Counted from the stretch's first letter, positions 16,076 to 25,059 are shown. The stretch is DNA of 64,000 nucleotides from CAYOXX01 sp964408025 (GCA_964408025.1 CAYOXX010000005.1:14831-78830), one strand, 5' to 3'. Numbers and translations: made by a program. The notes: generated from the sequence alone by a model not told the origin.

Positions 16076-16093
16076 CGATATTGCTAAATATCG
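16076..16093. promoter_or_regulatory. Palindromic site upstream of the late promoter
   Basis: CGATATT-GCTA-AATATCG is a perfect 7-bp inverted repeat, ending 20 bases upstream of the -35. It contains ATTGCTAA, also found in the 11978-12102 region. Candidate operator. Confidence 0.45.
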
Positions 16094-16157
16094 GCCTGTC
16101 AACGACTTGCAGGGAGCCCTATATGGTATCTGTTACGCCCCGTGTAGGCGATGCGCC

Positions 16158-16334
16158 TTATTTCGCCCGTGGTGTTAGGCGTATTCTCCGGCCGTCCTGG
16201 TCCACATCATAGCGGTCCATTAGGCTGCGGTATGTCTTGACCGGTATCGCGTAGCCGCCAACAAACATCCGCTCTGTAGACTCTGGCTCCTCGCCGGCCT
16301 CTATCCTATCTTTCAGTTCTCGGTATACTGACAC
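16158..16334 (-). CDS. 58-aa hypothetical protein, GTG start
   Basis: The GTG at 16334 lies 3 bases past the stop of the preceding gene. The product reads MSVYRELKDRIEAGEEP and ends DGRRIRLTPRAK. It is hydrophilic with a central MFVGGYAIPVKTY. Short and without a named family, but the packed arrangement with its neighbours argues for a real gene. Possibly a regulator. Confidence 0.45.
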   Translation of the reverse strand: MSVYRELKDRIEAGEEPESTERMFVGGYAIPVKTYRSLMDRYDVDQDGRRIRLTPRAK

Positions 16335-16337
16335 TCG

Positions 16338-16568
16338 TTATGCCACATCCTCTTCTACGTCCAGGAACCCCAAGAGCTTGGGTGTGCACCACTCTGCGCG
16401 AGAGTGATACCAGTTCACCTTCACTCTCCACTCACCCGGCCGTATCTCGCGCAGGCCGGTCACCGTGTGCTCTGGCACATTCTCAGTTCTAATCCTCTCC
16501 GCTACTGCTTCCGCCTCAGCCCTGGTCATGCCGCCGCTCGGGATACTCACATACTCAGCTTTAGTCAT
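16338..16568 (-). CDS. Hypothetical 76-aa protein of the element
   Basis: It begins MTKAEYVSIPSGGMTRAEAE with AGGAAAAC upstream. The middle, LREIRPGEWRVKVNWYHSRA, suggests a small beta-alpha fold. It sits 9 bases after the 16578 gene's stop and 3 bases before the GTG gene, so it is part of one operon. No family recognised. Confidence 0.55.
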   Translation of the reverse strand: MTKAEYVSIPSGGMTRAEAEAVAERIRTENVPEHTVTGLREIRPGEWRVKVNWYHSRAEWCTPKLLGFLDVEEDVA

Positions 16569-16577
16569 GTTTTCCTC

Positions 16578-17039
16578 CTATGTTTCGCCGTTAGGCGTTT
16601 TCCTCTTGTGCTCGCTTTCCTTTTTCACGCGCGCAATCTGCTGTTCGAGCTCTTCTTTTTCTCTTTCAAGCTTTTCACTTTGTTTGGCTATCGCTAATAT
16701 CTGTTTCCCATATTTCAATACTATCTGCCTTTCTGGACTTAAGTCCGGATAACGATTCTCCAAAACTTGCCTAGTCAACTTTTCAAAGCTCCGATAGCTC
16801 AGCCTCGTTTTAGTGCCGTTTTCTAACGTGAATTCTATATCATATTTCTCTTCTGAATTAAGCACGGGAGAAATATTGGCAGCAAGTGCCGCAGCATCAT
16901 GTTGGCGCACCAGCTCTCCATTATCCAAGGCGTTAATTTTTTCAAGTAACATTCTGGCCGCTGCTTCTTCTTCAGGAGACCACTCTTCGCTCTCGGGGGG
17001 CTGAATGAAATCATTTAAATTTAGGGCCTTGCGCTTCAT
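16578..17039 (-). CDS. Hypothetical protein with C-terminal coiled coil
   Basis: A 153-aa soluble protein. Residues 15-70 are acidic and helical. A YRSFEKLTRQVLENRYPDLS segment follows, and the C-terminal 30 residues (EKLEREKEELEQQIARVKKE) are a coiled coil. It is the first gene of a three-gene block starting at the promoter 17069-17097. No named domain; a structural adapter or regulatory role is possible but unproved. Confidence 0.6.
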   Translation of the reverse strand: MKRKALNLNDFIQPPESEEWSPEEEAAARMLLEKINALDNGELVRQHDAAALAANISPVLNSEEKYDIEFTLENGTKTRLSYRSFEKLTRQVLENRYPDLSPERQIVLKYGKQILAIAKQSEKLEREKEELEQQIARVKKESEHKRKTPNGET

Positions 17040-17068
17040 TGTCGATCTCGACTCGCTTGTTTAATTCC

Positions 17069-17097
17069 AATATAACGCTCAATTACTCCAGGGTGAA
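17069..17097 (-). promoter_or_regulatory. Promoter for the 17039-16158 gene block
   Basis: Minus strand TTCACC (17097-17092), 17 bases, TATATT (17074-17069), 30 bases before the ATG at 17039. Confidence 0.5.
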
Positions 17098-17131
17098 GAA
17101 ATTTGTGTTGCGTTGTGTTGCATGAATCGGC

Positions 17132-17314
17132 CTATTGTCGTGTATGCTCGTGCATACCATCAAGAACCTCCACGAAACGCTTGTTCTCCTGGAGTTGCTC
17201 TAGCCCCAGCTGGAGGACGGTAGCGACTACATCTTCCAGAGGCAGCCGCTCGGCCTCTGCGATGTGGCGAAGCCGCCTCGACGTGGCGGCCGGTAGCAGT
17301 GTTTTTTGCTTCAT
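17132..17314 (-). CDS. Small DNA-binding protein, ribbon-helix-helix-like
   Basis: A 60-aa protein: MKQKTLLPAATSRRLRHIA, then AEAERLPLEDVVATVLQLGLEQL split by a turn. One basic strand followed by two helices is the layout of Arc/CopG repressors. It is the first gene inside the right attachment site. An inverted repeat at 17376-17396 sits upstream as a possible autoregulatory operator. Could control the element's switch; assignment by fold pattern only. Confidence 0.5.
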   Translation of the reverse strand: MKQKTLLPAATSRRLRHIAEAERLPLEDVVATVLQLGLEQLQENKRFVEVLDGMHEHTRQ

Positions 17315-17375
17315 TTCGTTGCCTCAAGAGTATTGACCTACAACAATCTTGACAAGTCACGGGCCGGGAGTCAAG

Positions 17376-17396
17376 CAAAATATTGTGACTATTTTG
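17376..17396. promoter_or_regulatory. Inverted repeat upstream of the RHH-like gene
   Basis: CAAAATA (17376-17382) and TATTTTG (17390-17396), perfect 7-bp arms around 7 bases. It is AT-rich, 62 bases upstream of the start at 17314; candidate operator. Confidence 0.4.
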
Positions 17397-17468
17397 TTAC
17401 TTAGCGGGCCAGAAGGCAAGTCATTGAGGTAGCGGGCTTCCGTAACTGACTGATAATAAACAAAATAA

Positions 17469-17543
<75 letters not shown>

Positions 17544-17744
17544 TCGCGGGCGGGTGAAGTCTAATGCTTCGTTCTTGACGATGTCAATCCGCCGACGCGT
17601 TTGAGTTGATCGGAACGTTGACGGTATCTTTGTAAGCTCGCCGAGAATTATCTGGTTGTTGGCCGGTGCTTTTACTCGAATACAGATAAGAGAGCCTAAC
17701 CGCCGAGACGGGATATTTGAAAATTTTTATGCAGTGTTCGGAAC

Positions 17745-18350
17745 TCAGAAGCGCAAGCCGATCCAGAAGCTGAGCCCTCCAGCCTCGCTGTGCTCGGTGG
17801 GTATCATATCGGCAATGCCGAGGTCGACGTCGAGAAAAAGCCACTGGGCTTCGATGTAGAAGTAGCCGAACTCCAGGCCGCCGAATATGTTGAAGCCCGT
17901 GAAAGTATCGCTGATGCTGAAGTCCACGTCGAATCCGACGATCGACGTGCTGGTGGCGGCTCTGGCATGTACGAAGGAGAGGCCGGCACCCAAGTAGGGC
18001 ACCATGCCGCGGCCGCTGTTGTTGAAGCGGTAATAGGCGTTCAGGTTTATCGGCATCATGCTGTAATCGGCAGTAATCTCGACGCCGGGCATAACGTCGA
18101 TGTCCTCGCCCTCGGTGTAATACTCGATCTCGGCGCCCACCCCAAATCCCTGGGGAAACCACAAGATTATCTCGCCGCCGAGAGACCATCCGCGCTCCAC
18201 CGACAATCTGATGCCCTCCACCTCGTTATAGAAGAAGACGACTGTCTTGATGCCGAAGTCCAGCTCCAGATCGCCATCTCGCTGCGCAACCGCCGGAGAG
18301 GCGACCAGAACAAGGGCCAGCACTGCCGCGAAAGCAAATAGCTTTTGCAT
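17745..18350 (-). CDS. Outer-membrane beta-barrel protein
   Basis: 201 aa from the ATG at 18350 with GGGAG 5 bases upstream. A signal peptide (about residues 1-22, ending ASPAVAQ) is followed by alternating polar/hydrophobic strands of the small-barrel type (LELDFGIKTVVFFYNEV, INLNAYYRFN, MVPYLGAGLSFVHA). It ends in a C-terminal Phe (LSFWIGLRF), as expected for BAM-inserted porin-like barrels. About eight strands are likely. The substrate or role is unknown. It is the first host gene after the tRNA. Confidence 0.78.
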   Translation of the reverse strand: MQKLFAFAAVLALVLVASPAVAQRDGDLELDFGIKTVVFFYNEVEGIRLSVERGWSLGGEIILWFPQGFGVGAEIEYYTEGEDIDVMPGVEITADYSMMPINLNAYYRFNNSGRGMVPYLGAGLSFVHARAATSTSIVGFDVDFSISDTFTGFNIFGGLEFGYFYIEAQWLFLDVDLGIADMIPTEHSEAGGLSFWIGLRF

Positions 18351-18560
18351 ACCCACTCCCTTATCTCTTCACCGACTGATAATCGCTTGAATTGGATTAA
18401 ATATCCACACAAATCTGCCAATCAAGTTTCCGGAAAGCCAGGCCACTTCGACCTTGAGTTTCCCAGGTTTAAAGTTCTCGTCTGGTGATAGTAGCCGGTC
18501 TCCTGGACTTGCTGTGCTGCTGCCCGAGAGTCCGGGACCGTTGAGTCGACTGGAGCAGTT

Positions 18561-19706
18561 CTACTGCTCTTCGCCCTCACTCCTTTCGCGGAAGTAGTAG
18601 GCTTGGCGCAGGGCCTCGACGAAGCGCTCGTCAACGAGGCCGCGCGGGTTGCCCTGGAATTCGAGACTGTTGTCGCTGCGGAAAGCGTCTACGGCTTCGA
18701 TGACATCGTCGTCGAATGTGGCGTAGGAAGTGTAGTACTCATCGCGCCGTTCGTAGTACTCGTCTACCAGCTCCTCGTAGCGCTCCGGGTCGGTCATCCG
18801 GAGGCTGCGGTCCACGTCGAACGGCGGCGGATCGGGGATCTCCTCCAGCTCGGGGCGCCAGTAGCCGAGGGCGTGCAGCATGCGGTTGAGCTCGAGCACG
18901 TCGCTGCCGCGCACCTCGGAGAAGAGGCGGTAGCCGAAGCGCCGGGCGGTGGTGTAGTAGATCCGCTTCATCTCGGCCACCGGCCGGTGGTGCTCGCCGA
19001 CGTCGATGGCCAGGCTGATCTGGTCGCCGCCGCGGCCCTCACTTTCTGGGTTGGCGATGCGGATGGCGGCCGACTGGAAGTAGCCCCAGCGCCTGTCGCC
19101 GCCCTCAGCCTGCCCGGCCTCGAGGGCGAGGATGAGGCGTTCGGCCAGCGGCATGGAGGTTTCGGCGGTTGCCTCGAGGTGGTCGGCGACGGCGTCGATC
19201 ACCTTGCGGTTGACGAGGATGTTGCCCTGGACGGTGTAGTTCGGACCCTGGCGGCTGCCGGCCCAATTGCCGTTCTCCTCCCCGGTGTGGGCGGCTGTCA
19301 GGCCCTGCATGTCGATGATTCCGAGCTGGCGGCTCTCGCGGCCGTCGTCGTCGGCCAGCAGGCGCTCGAGGACCTCCTGCGGCTCAAGCCCCTCCTCGAG
19401 CAGGTCGAGGCCGCGGTTGCCGTACTCGACCACCGTCCAGGCTTGGGTGGCGACGGCGCCGACGCCGGCCCGTACCCACGGCACCGCTCGCCCGACGAAC
19501 GGCACGCGCGTGGTGACCGCCACGCCGCACTCGCCTGAGTCGGGGTCGATGGCGCAGATCGAGAATGTGGCGTAGTGGGGCGTCCCGTCTGCGTTGATCA
19601 ATACCCCGTCGGGAGCCCGCTCCTGGGCGATGAGGCTTGACTGCGGCTGCACGGCGACCGCAAACAGTATTACAAGGCAGATGACTCCAAGATGGCGTCT
19701 TGTCAT
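18561..19706 (-). CDS. DUF1028 family secreted protein with peptidoglycan-binding-like domain
   Basis: 381 aa with a signal peptide (residues 1-27). Residues 43-250 carry the DUF1028 pattern: HYATFSICAIDPDSGECGVA, then VPWVRAGVGAVATQAWT and the GNIL segment; the fold belongs to the Ntn-hydrolase-like superfamily, reaction unknown. The C-terminal LNRMLHALGYWRPEL...FRSDNSL region resembles a PG_binding domain, a combination known in this family. DUF1028 genes often lie beside amidohydrolases or peptidases; here the neighbour is a sialidase-like protein. Confidence 0.85.
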   Translation of the reverse strand: MTRRHLGVICLVILFAVAVQPQSSLIAQERAPDGVLINADGTPHYATFSICAIDPDSGECGVAVTTRVPFVGRAVPWVRAGVGAVATQAWTVVEYGNRGLDLLEEGLEPQEVLERLLADDDGRESRQLGIIDMQGLTAAHTGEENGNWAGSRQGPNYTVQGNILVNRKVIDAVADHLEATAETSMPLAERLILALEAGQAEGGDRRWGYFQSAAIRIANPESEGRGGDQISLAIDVGEHHRPVAEMKRIYYTTARRFGYRLFSEVRGSDVLELNRMLHALGYWRPELEEIPDPPPFDVDRSLRMTDPERYEELVDEYYERRDEYYTSYATFDDDVIEAVDAFRSDNSLEFQGNPRGLVDERFVEALRQAYYFRERSEGEEQ

Positions 19707-19780
19707 TTGTCTTCTCCTGGTAGTTAACCGGTGTCTTCAGTATCTTGACGTTGAGGTTATCACAACCGTCGAACGGCGAG

Positions 19781-20899
19781 CTAGACGCCGGAAGAAAGGA
19801 TCGTCCCGGCGATGTAACGGGGACCGTCGTCGCGGTTGAAATAGTAGACGACCAGGGCGCGGCCATCGGGCAGTGGGGCGGCCCAGGGGTAGCCCACGTC
19901 TTCGTTGCTACCGTCGTCGCGCAGAACGATCTCGGGAGCGGAGGCGAAGTCGCGGCACTCCGGCTCGAGCACCCTGGCGCGGACTCCGTACGGTTCGTGG
20001 CGGTAGCCGTAGGTCAGCAGGACGCGGTCGTCGGGCAGGCGCAGCGGGTGGTGCGGGTGACCGCGGAAGCCGGCGTCCTCCCAGGGCCCGAAGCTGCGGC
20101 CGCCATCGGTCGAGCGGACCACGGCGCCGTGGTCGCCGAAGCCGAACGTGCGGATGAAGGCGACCAGGTCGCCGGCGGGAGTCTCGTAAAGGGAGGTCTC
20201 GTTGAAGTTGACACCGCCGCGTTCGTCCTCGGCTATCGTGCAGCGGTGTTCCCAGGTTTCGCCCCGGTTGCGGGAAACCATGAGCTGTATCGAGAATCTG
20301 ACCGGCTTGACGGCGTCGCGCCGCGTGACGCCCCAGTAGAGCAAGCCGTCGCTCGCCTCGCACATGGCGCCGCGGTTGAAGGCGGAGAAGGGATTGCCGT
20401 AGAGGTCGCGGGCCAGGTCGCCGGGGACAGGGGGCGGCAGGATCGGTCCTCGCCAAGTGGCGCCGTCGTCGCTCGACTCCAGGATGTAGCCTCCCAGGAA
20501 GAGGAAGTCACCGTGGCGGGCCCTGGCTGGGTCGTTCTGCACGAAGCCGGGCTCGACGCGGCACATTCCGTAACCGGTGCAGAGTAGCGTCCCGTCGCGG
20601 AGCCGCAGTAGGCAGGGGTCCTGCGAGCCGCCCAGTGGGTGGGCGTAGATCAGTTCCGGATCTTCGCTCCAGTTGCGGCCGCCGTCGCTCGAGCGGACGA
20701 GCACCAGTTGGCTGTTGGGATCGCCGTGGGAGACGCTCTCGGCGCCGAGCAGCCGCCGCTCGGGCGCGCGGCGGAAGGCCACCAGGAGCTCGCTGTCGGG
20801 AAGGCGGACGGCGGAGGGGAATGCGCAGTAGTACCTCTCGTCCGCGTAGATTACTACGTCCTCGGCCTTCTCCAGCACGGCGCGTGACAGTGTTGTCAT
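19781..20899 (-). CDS. Sialidase-like BNR/Asp-box protein
   Basis: 372 aa from the ATG at 20899 (20923 is an alternative). Four Asp boxes are visible: SSDGGRNW, SSDDGATW, SRNRGETW and STDGGRSF, each at a beta-propeller blade turn. Such six-bladed propellers occur in exo-sialidases and related glycosidases. The Arg triad cannot be placed by eye, and no signal peptide is seen, so a cytoplasmic or non-sialidase role is possible. It lies between the DUF1028 and DUF362 genes on one strand. Confidence 0.7.
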   Translation of the reverse strand: MTTLSRAVLEKAEDVVIYADERYYCAFPSAVRLPDSELLVAFRRAPERRLLGAESVSHGDPNSQLVLVRSSDGGRNWSEDPELIYAHPLGGSQDPCLLRLRDGTLLCTGYGMCRVEPGFVQNDPARARHGDFLFLGGYILESSDDGATWRGPILPPPVPGDLARDLYGNPFSAFNRGAMCEASDGLLYWGVTRRDAVKPVRFSIQLMVSRNRGETWEHRCTIAEDERGGVNFNETSLYETPAGDLVAFIRTFGFGDHGAVVRSTDGGRSFGPWEDAGFRGHPHHPLRLPDDRVLLTYGYRHEPYGVRARVLEPECRDFASAPEIVLRDDGSNEDVGYPWAAPLPDGRALVVYYFNRDDGPRYIAGTILSSGV

Positions 20900-20969
20900 C
20901 TCATTACCCGGTTCGCCGGCCAATAAGGCGGAACGAGTGGATGTTTACGCATGAGCGAAGGCATCCTTC

Positions 20970-22109
20970 TCATCGGATGTTGATTGAGTTGTGCGGGCAG
21001 ACCTCGGCACAGCAGTAACAGGAGATGCAGTCGCGATAGCTGATTTCGATCCTGCCGCCGGCGTTCGTCATGGCGTCGGTGGGGCAGACGTCGACGCAGG
21101 CTCCGCAGAGGGCGCAGCGCTCGCGGTCAATCGTAGGCTGCGGCGTGAAGAGGCGCTTGACGAAGCGGAAGATCGGGCCTGGGAGGCTCCAGCCGACACT
21201 GGCGGCGCTGGGGAGGCGGAAGTCTGGGATGGCCAGTTCCCGCCAGTCGCCGACGCCAAGAATTTCGACATCCGCAGCCCGAGCTGGCGCCAAGCCCAGC
21301 TCACGTCCCGCCGTGAGGACCGGCACGCGCTTTGGCGGCACTCCGAACAGCTCCGCGGCCACAACGTCGACAGCGAATGGGTTGCGTCCGAGGGCGAGGA
21401 ATCCCATCGGCCTCACCCTGCCGCCGCCGGGTCCGTCGCCGTCCATGCCGACCACGGCGTCGAGCAGGGTCAGATCAGCGCCGACGGCCGCGGCCAGCTC
21501 GGCGATCATGCGGGCGAAGTGGCGGGCGTCGGTGCCGGCCTTTAAGTGCCAGCGCGCCTTTTCGAATCCGACGACGCAGCCGAAGAGGTTCTTGACGCCC
21601 AGAGTCAGCAGCATCTGCTGGTGGGTCTTCGCCTTGGCCAGGTTGACGATGCGGTCGACCTCGAGGACGGCGCGGGCCACCTCAAGGCGACGGAACTTGG
21701 CCCCGCCGTCGACCTGTAGTGGCACCGGATCGTCCAGCGCGAAGATCGGCACCTCGTGCTTCCGGCAGACCTCCGCCAGGCCGGACACTTCAGCGAGGCG
21801 CTCGAAGTTGCCGTAGCTGGGGCTGTCGCCGACGACCGGTTCGGCGCCGGCCGAGCGTACCGCTCCGATCGCCGCCTCGACGACGACTGGGTGGGTGGTG
21901 ACCGCCGCCTCCGGAGGTGCAGCCCGCAACAGGTTCGGTTTCAGCAGCACCCGCTCGCCCGGCCTCCCGATAATCCCGTGGTCGCCGAGCAGCTTCAACC
22001 CCTCGTCCAGCGCCGCCCGCACCGCCGCGGAATCGTATTCGGAGCAGGGGAGCAGGGCGACGGGGTCGGCGATGTTGTACTTCGTCTCCTTCAGCGAACG
22101 CTTGTGCAT
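20970..22109 (-). CDS. DUF362 domain protein with two 4Fe-4S clusters
   Basis: 379 aa. The N-terminal two-thirds is DUF362 (VLLKPNLL near residue 53, KAKTHQQMLLTLGVKNLFG, then MDGDGPGGG and NPFAVDVVA). The C-terminus is a bacterial ferredoxin-type domain with CALCGACVDVCP and CISCYCCAEVCP, two full CxxCxxCxxxCP motifs. It is predicted cytoplasmic and redox-active; the partner is unknown. Confidence 0.88.
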   Translation of the reverse strand: MHKRSLKETKYNIADPVALLPCSEYDSAAVRAALDEGLKLLGDHGIIGRPGERVLLKPNLLRAAPPEAAVTTHPVVVEAAIGAVRSAGAEPVVGDSPSYGNFERLAEVSGLAEVCRKHEVPIFALDDPVPLQVDGGAKFRRLEVARAVLEVDRIVNLAKAKTHQQMLLTLGVKNLFGCVVGFEKARWHLKAGTDARHFARMIAELAAAVGADLTLLDAVVGMDGDGPGGGRVRPMGFLALGRNPFAVDVVAAELFGVPPKRVPVLTAGRELGLAPARAADVEILGVGDWRELAIPDFRLPSAASVGWSLPGPIFRFVKRLFTPQPTIDRERCALCGACVDVCPTDAMTNAGGRIEISYRDCISCYCCAEVCPHNSINIR

Positions 22110-22223
22110 GGATACGATTGGGGGAAAATGGGGCGGCGTGCGCCGAAAACGAATGCGCTCACGCCGCCCCGAGGTTTTTCAGCTACAGTCTCGCCACGTT
22201 CGCGGCGGGACACGAGCCGAGAC

Positions 22224-23348
22224 CTAGCGCCTCCCCTCCAGGCGCTGTAGTACGCTGTAGAACTCGGAGTCGGTGGAGAGGATGAGCCAGGTATCCGCGT
22301 CCATCGTCGCCCTGAGAGTCTCGAGGGTCTTGTAGAAGCGGTAGAACTCCGGGTCCTGGTTGTAGGCGTCGGCGTAGATCTGGATCGACCGCGCCTCGCC
22401 CTCGCCGAGGATGAGCAGCTCCTGCTCCTGAGCCAGCGACTGGATCTCGCGCACCAGGCGGTCCTTGGTGCCGCGCAGCTCGGCGGAGCGCTGCTGGCCC
22501 TCGGAGATGTAGCGCGCCGTGACGCGCTGGCGATCGGCGATCATGCGGTTGAAGACCTGCTGGCGGGTTTCGGGCAGGTAGTTGATGCGCAGTATGCGCA
22601 CGTCGACCAGCTCGATGCCGAAGCGCTCAACCTGGGTCCCGGCGCGCTCGAAGACCTCCCGGGTTATGTAATTACGCCCGTTCTCGATCCGCCAGGCGCG
22701 CAGCTCGAACAGCTCTCGCTCCTGCCGGGCGAGATCCTGGAAGATGTCCGGAGCTTCCTGTTCAGCCTCGCCTTCGGCCTCTTCGGCAGCGGACACCGCC
22801 ATCGCCTCGAGCTGCTCAGCGGTCAGGGCGCCGGAGGCGCCCGAGAAATCGATCTCCGCCGGAAGAGCCTCGCCGGCTTCGGTCGTCCCCCTCAGCACCC
22901 GCTCGTAGATCACCCTTTCGGTGTCGGAGCGCACCAGCTCGCGCAACTCGAAGTTGGCCATGACGTCGCGCACGATCGGGTCGATGATCGCGTCGAGGCG
23001 GCTGGAGGCGACCTCGAAGCGCCCCGCGACGGTCTGCAGGTAGAGCTTCGGATCGGTGATCCGCCAGCGGGCGAAGACCTCGATGGAGATGAACTTCTGC
23101 TCGACGGTCTTGATGACGGTCCGGTCGCCCTCCCAGTCGAGCAGGCGCTTCTCGAAGTAGTTGGCGGTCTGCACGAAGGGGAGCTTGGTGTGCAGGCCGG
23201 GCTCGGTGATCGGCTCGCCGATGATCCTGCCGAACTGAGTGATGACCACCTGCCGGCCCTCGTCGACGATGTAGAAGGTGCCGGAGAGGACTACGATGGC
23301 CAGCAGGGCCACGACGACTATGGGTACGATAATGAATAGGCGGTTCAT
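22224..23348 (-). CDS. hflC: HflC, FtsH-protease modulator
   Basis: 374 aa: N-terminal membrane anchor (residues 5-25), then an SPFH/prohibitin domain (VDEGRQVVITQFGRI; LEKR-type YFEKRLLDWEG; RITDPKLYLQTV) and a long C-terminal helix. With HflK it forms the periplasm-facing cage that regulates FtsH. Compared with typical HflC there is an acidic insertion near residues 185-205 (EEAEGEAEQEAPD). The start overlaps the hflK stop by 4 bases, so they are coupled. Confidence 0.92.
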   Translation of the reverse strand: MNRLFIIVPIVVVALLAIVVLSGTFYIVDEGRQVVITQFGRIIGEPITEPGLHTKLPFVQTANYFEKRLLDWEGDRTVIKTVEQKFISIEVFARWRITDPKLYLQTVAGRFEVASSRLDAIIDPIVRDVMANFELRELVRSDTERVIYERVLRGTTEAGEALPAEIDFSGASGALTAEQLEAMAVSAAEEAEGEAEQEAPDIFQDLARQERELFELRAWRIENGRNYITREVFERAGTQVERFGIELVDVRILRINYLPETRQQVFNRMIADRQRVTARYISEGQQRSAELRGTKDRLVREIQSLAQEQELLILGEGEARSIQIYADAYNQDPEFYRFYKTLETLRATMDADTWLILSTDSEFYSVLQRLEGRR

Positions 23349-24346
23349 CGCTCACCTCCTGACGCCGAACCCTGCTGTAAGTTCAGCAACTGGATGAAGC
23401 CCTCGAGGTTGCCGTCGACGATGATCTTGCGGCCCAGCTCGGGCAGGATGGCGGCCAGGGTCTCGAGGTAGAGGCGCTGGCGCGTCACCTGCGGCGAGTT
23501 GCGGTACTGCGCCAGGACCATGTTGAACTGCTCCGCCTCGCCCTGGGCGACGTGGATGCGCGCCTGACGCTGGCCCCGCGCCTGCTCGATCCGCTGCTCT
23601 GCCAGGCCGCGCTCGCGCGGGATGGTGGCGTTGTACTCCGCCTCGGCCTGGTGTATCAGCTCCTCGCGGCGCTGCTCGGCGCGGTTGACCGCCTCGAAGG
23701 CGTCCTGCACCGCCTGCGTCGGCGGGTTGACGTTGCGCAGCCTGACGGCCACCACGTTGATGCCGGACTCGTAGCTGTCCAGCAGCCGCTGGGTGACGAC
23801 CTTAGCCTTGTCGGCAATCTCCGCCCTGCCGGTGGTGATCACCTCGTCGATCGTGTAGTCGCCGACCACCTCCTTGACCGCCGCCTCGGAGGCGGTGCGG
23901 ATTATCCCCTCAGGATCCCTGATGCGGAACAGGTAGTTGTAGGGATCGGAGATGGTGTACTGCATCACCCACTCGACGGCGACGACGTTGAGATCGCCGG
24001 TGAGGCTGAGGCGCTCGGTCTCCAGCTCCTCGCCGGCGGTCACGAACTCGCTTTGGACGCCGGCGCGTGTGGTGCGGAAGCCGAACTCCTGCGTGTAGAC
24101 GAACGTGATCTTGACGTTCGTCACCACGTCGATGAAAAAGGGCAGCTTGAAGTGCAGCCCCTGATCCGCCGTGCCGATGTACTTCCCGAAACGCTGGATG
24201 ACGCCGACCTCGTCGGGGGCGACGGTGTAGAAGGACGTGAATACGCCCAGCAGCAGCACGATGCCCACGACGGCAAGCAGAACGATCCGGGGATTAAGTT
24301 TCGGCAGGCGAATCTGAGGCATGCTACTGAATCCGCCTCCTGCCAT
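23345..24346 (-). CDS. hflK: HflK, FtsH-protease modulator
   Basis: 333 aa with an anchor at residues 22-42, then the SPFH domain (YTVAPDEVGVIQRFGKY, WVMQYTISDPYNYLFRI) and the helical EAVNRAEQRREELI...AEYNATIPRERG region. It lacks the long Gly-rich N-terminus of enterobacterial HflK, having only about 20 residues. It is first in the hflK-hflC operon. The pair acts in the inner membrane on FtsH. Confidence 0.92.
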   Translation of the reverse strand: MAGGGFSSMPQIRLPKLNPRIVLLAVVGIVLLLGVFTSFYTVAPDEVGVIQRFGKYIGTADQGLHFKLPFFIDVVTNVKITFVYTQEFGFRTTRAGVQSEFVTAGEELETERLSLTGDLNVVAVEWVMQYTISDPYNYLFRIRDPEGIIRTASEAAVKEVVGDYTIDEVITTGRAEIADKAKVVTQRLLDSYESGINVVAVRLRNVNPPTQAVQDAFEAVNRAEQRREELIHQAEAEYNATIPRERGLAEQRIEQARGQRQARIHVAQGEAEQFNMVLAQYRNSPQVTRQRLYLETLAAILPELGRKIIVDGNLEGFIQLLNLQQGSASGGER

Positions 24347-24472
24347 TTTTTGCCTCCTTCAGTTAATGATTGGCCAATTCATAGTAAAATACCACGGTGC
24401 CGGCCCGTTGGCTACCGGGATTGACGCTCACGCAGCCGGCGTATAGGATAGACGGCCGAGCGGGAGGGGAAA

Positions 24473-24889
24473 ATGGGTTCGAAAAGGGCAGTCGGGGGCG
24501 AGGCTGCGAGGGGTGCCGGCGTCTGGCTCGCCTGCCTGCTGTCTTGGATCGTCCCGGGGGCCGGCCACCTCTACCTGCGCAAGTACGTCCACGCCGCGGT
24601 TTTCTTCGCCACCGTCACCTCGCTGGCCGTTGCCGGCTGGCTCATCGGCGGCGAGATGCACTCGCCGCTGCGCGGCAACTCCGGCGAGGGATTCCTGCAG
24701 TCGCTGGCGGCGCTGGGCAACATAGCCCTGGGTGCCATCCATCTCGTATTCCACCTGCTCGGGCTCGCCCTGGGTGATGTGACGCTGCGCTCCTACGAGT
24801 ACGGTACCACATTCATTATCGTCGCCGCGCTCGTCAACCTGCTGGTCGTCATGGACGCCTTCGACCACGCCCGCGGTGTGAAGCGATGA
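24473..24889 (+). CDS. DUF6677-like small membrane protein
   Basis: 138 aa with three to four hydrophobic segments. ACLLSWIVPGAGHLYLRKYV is the hallmark of the DUF6677/TM2-like group (PGxGHxYL). The last residues are basic. It is divergent from hflK, and its stop overlaps the next small gene by 4 bases, beginning a run of small membrane proteins to 25959. Function unknown. Confidence 0.68.
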   Translation: MGSKRAVGGEAARGAGVWLACLLSWIVPGAGHLYLRKYVHAAVFFATVTSLAVAGWLIGGEMHSPLRGNSGEGFLQSLAALGNIALGAIHLVFHLLGLALGDVTLRSYEYGTTFIIVAALVNLLVVMDAFDHARGVKR

Positions 24890-25059
24890 CCCACACCGGC
24901 GCCCTGCTGCTGTTCGCCGCCATCGTCAGCCTGGCGTTTGCCTTCCTGATGCGCACGGCGCCCAAGGAGAGGTTGATCTTCGGCCTCAAGATGTTCGCCG
25001 GTTTCCTGGTCTTCGCCATCGTCGCCGGCTGGATCGCCTTCTTCATCCCATGGTGGTAG
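24886..25059 (+). CDS. 57-aa two-helix membrane protein
   Basis: ATG at 24886 overlaps the previous stop (ATGA). It reads MTHTGALLLFAAIVSLAFAF, then a basic turn, a second hydrophobic helix, and FFIPWW before TAG. The last ten bases overlap the VanZ-like gene, consistent with tight coupling in one operon. No named family. Confidence 0.55.
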   Translation: MTHTGALLLFAAIVSLAFAFLMRTAPKERLIFGLKMFAGFLVFAIVAGWIAFFIPWW

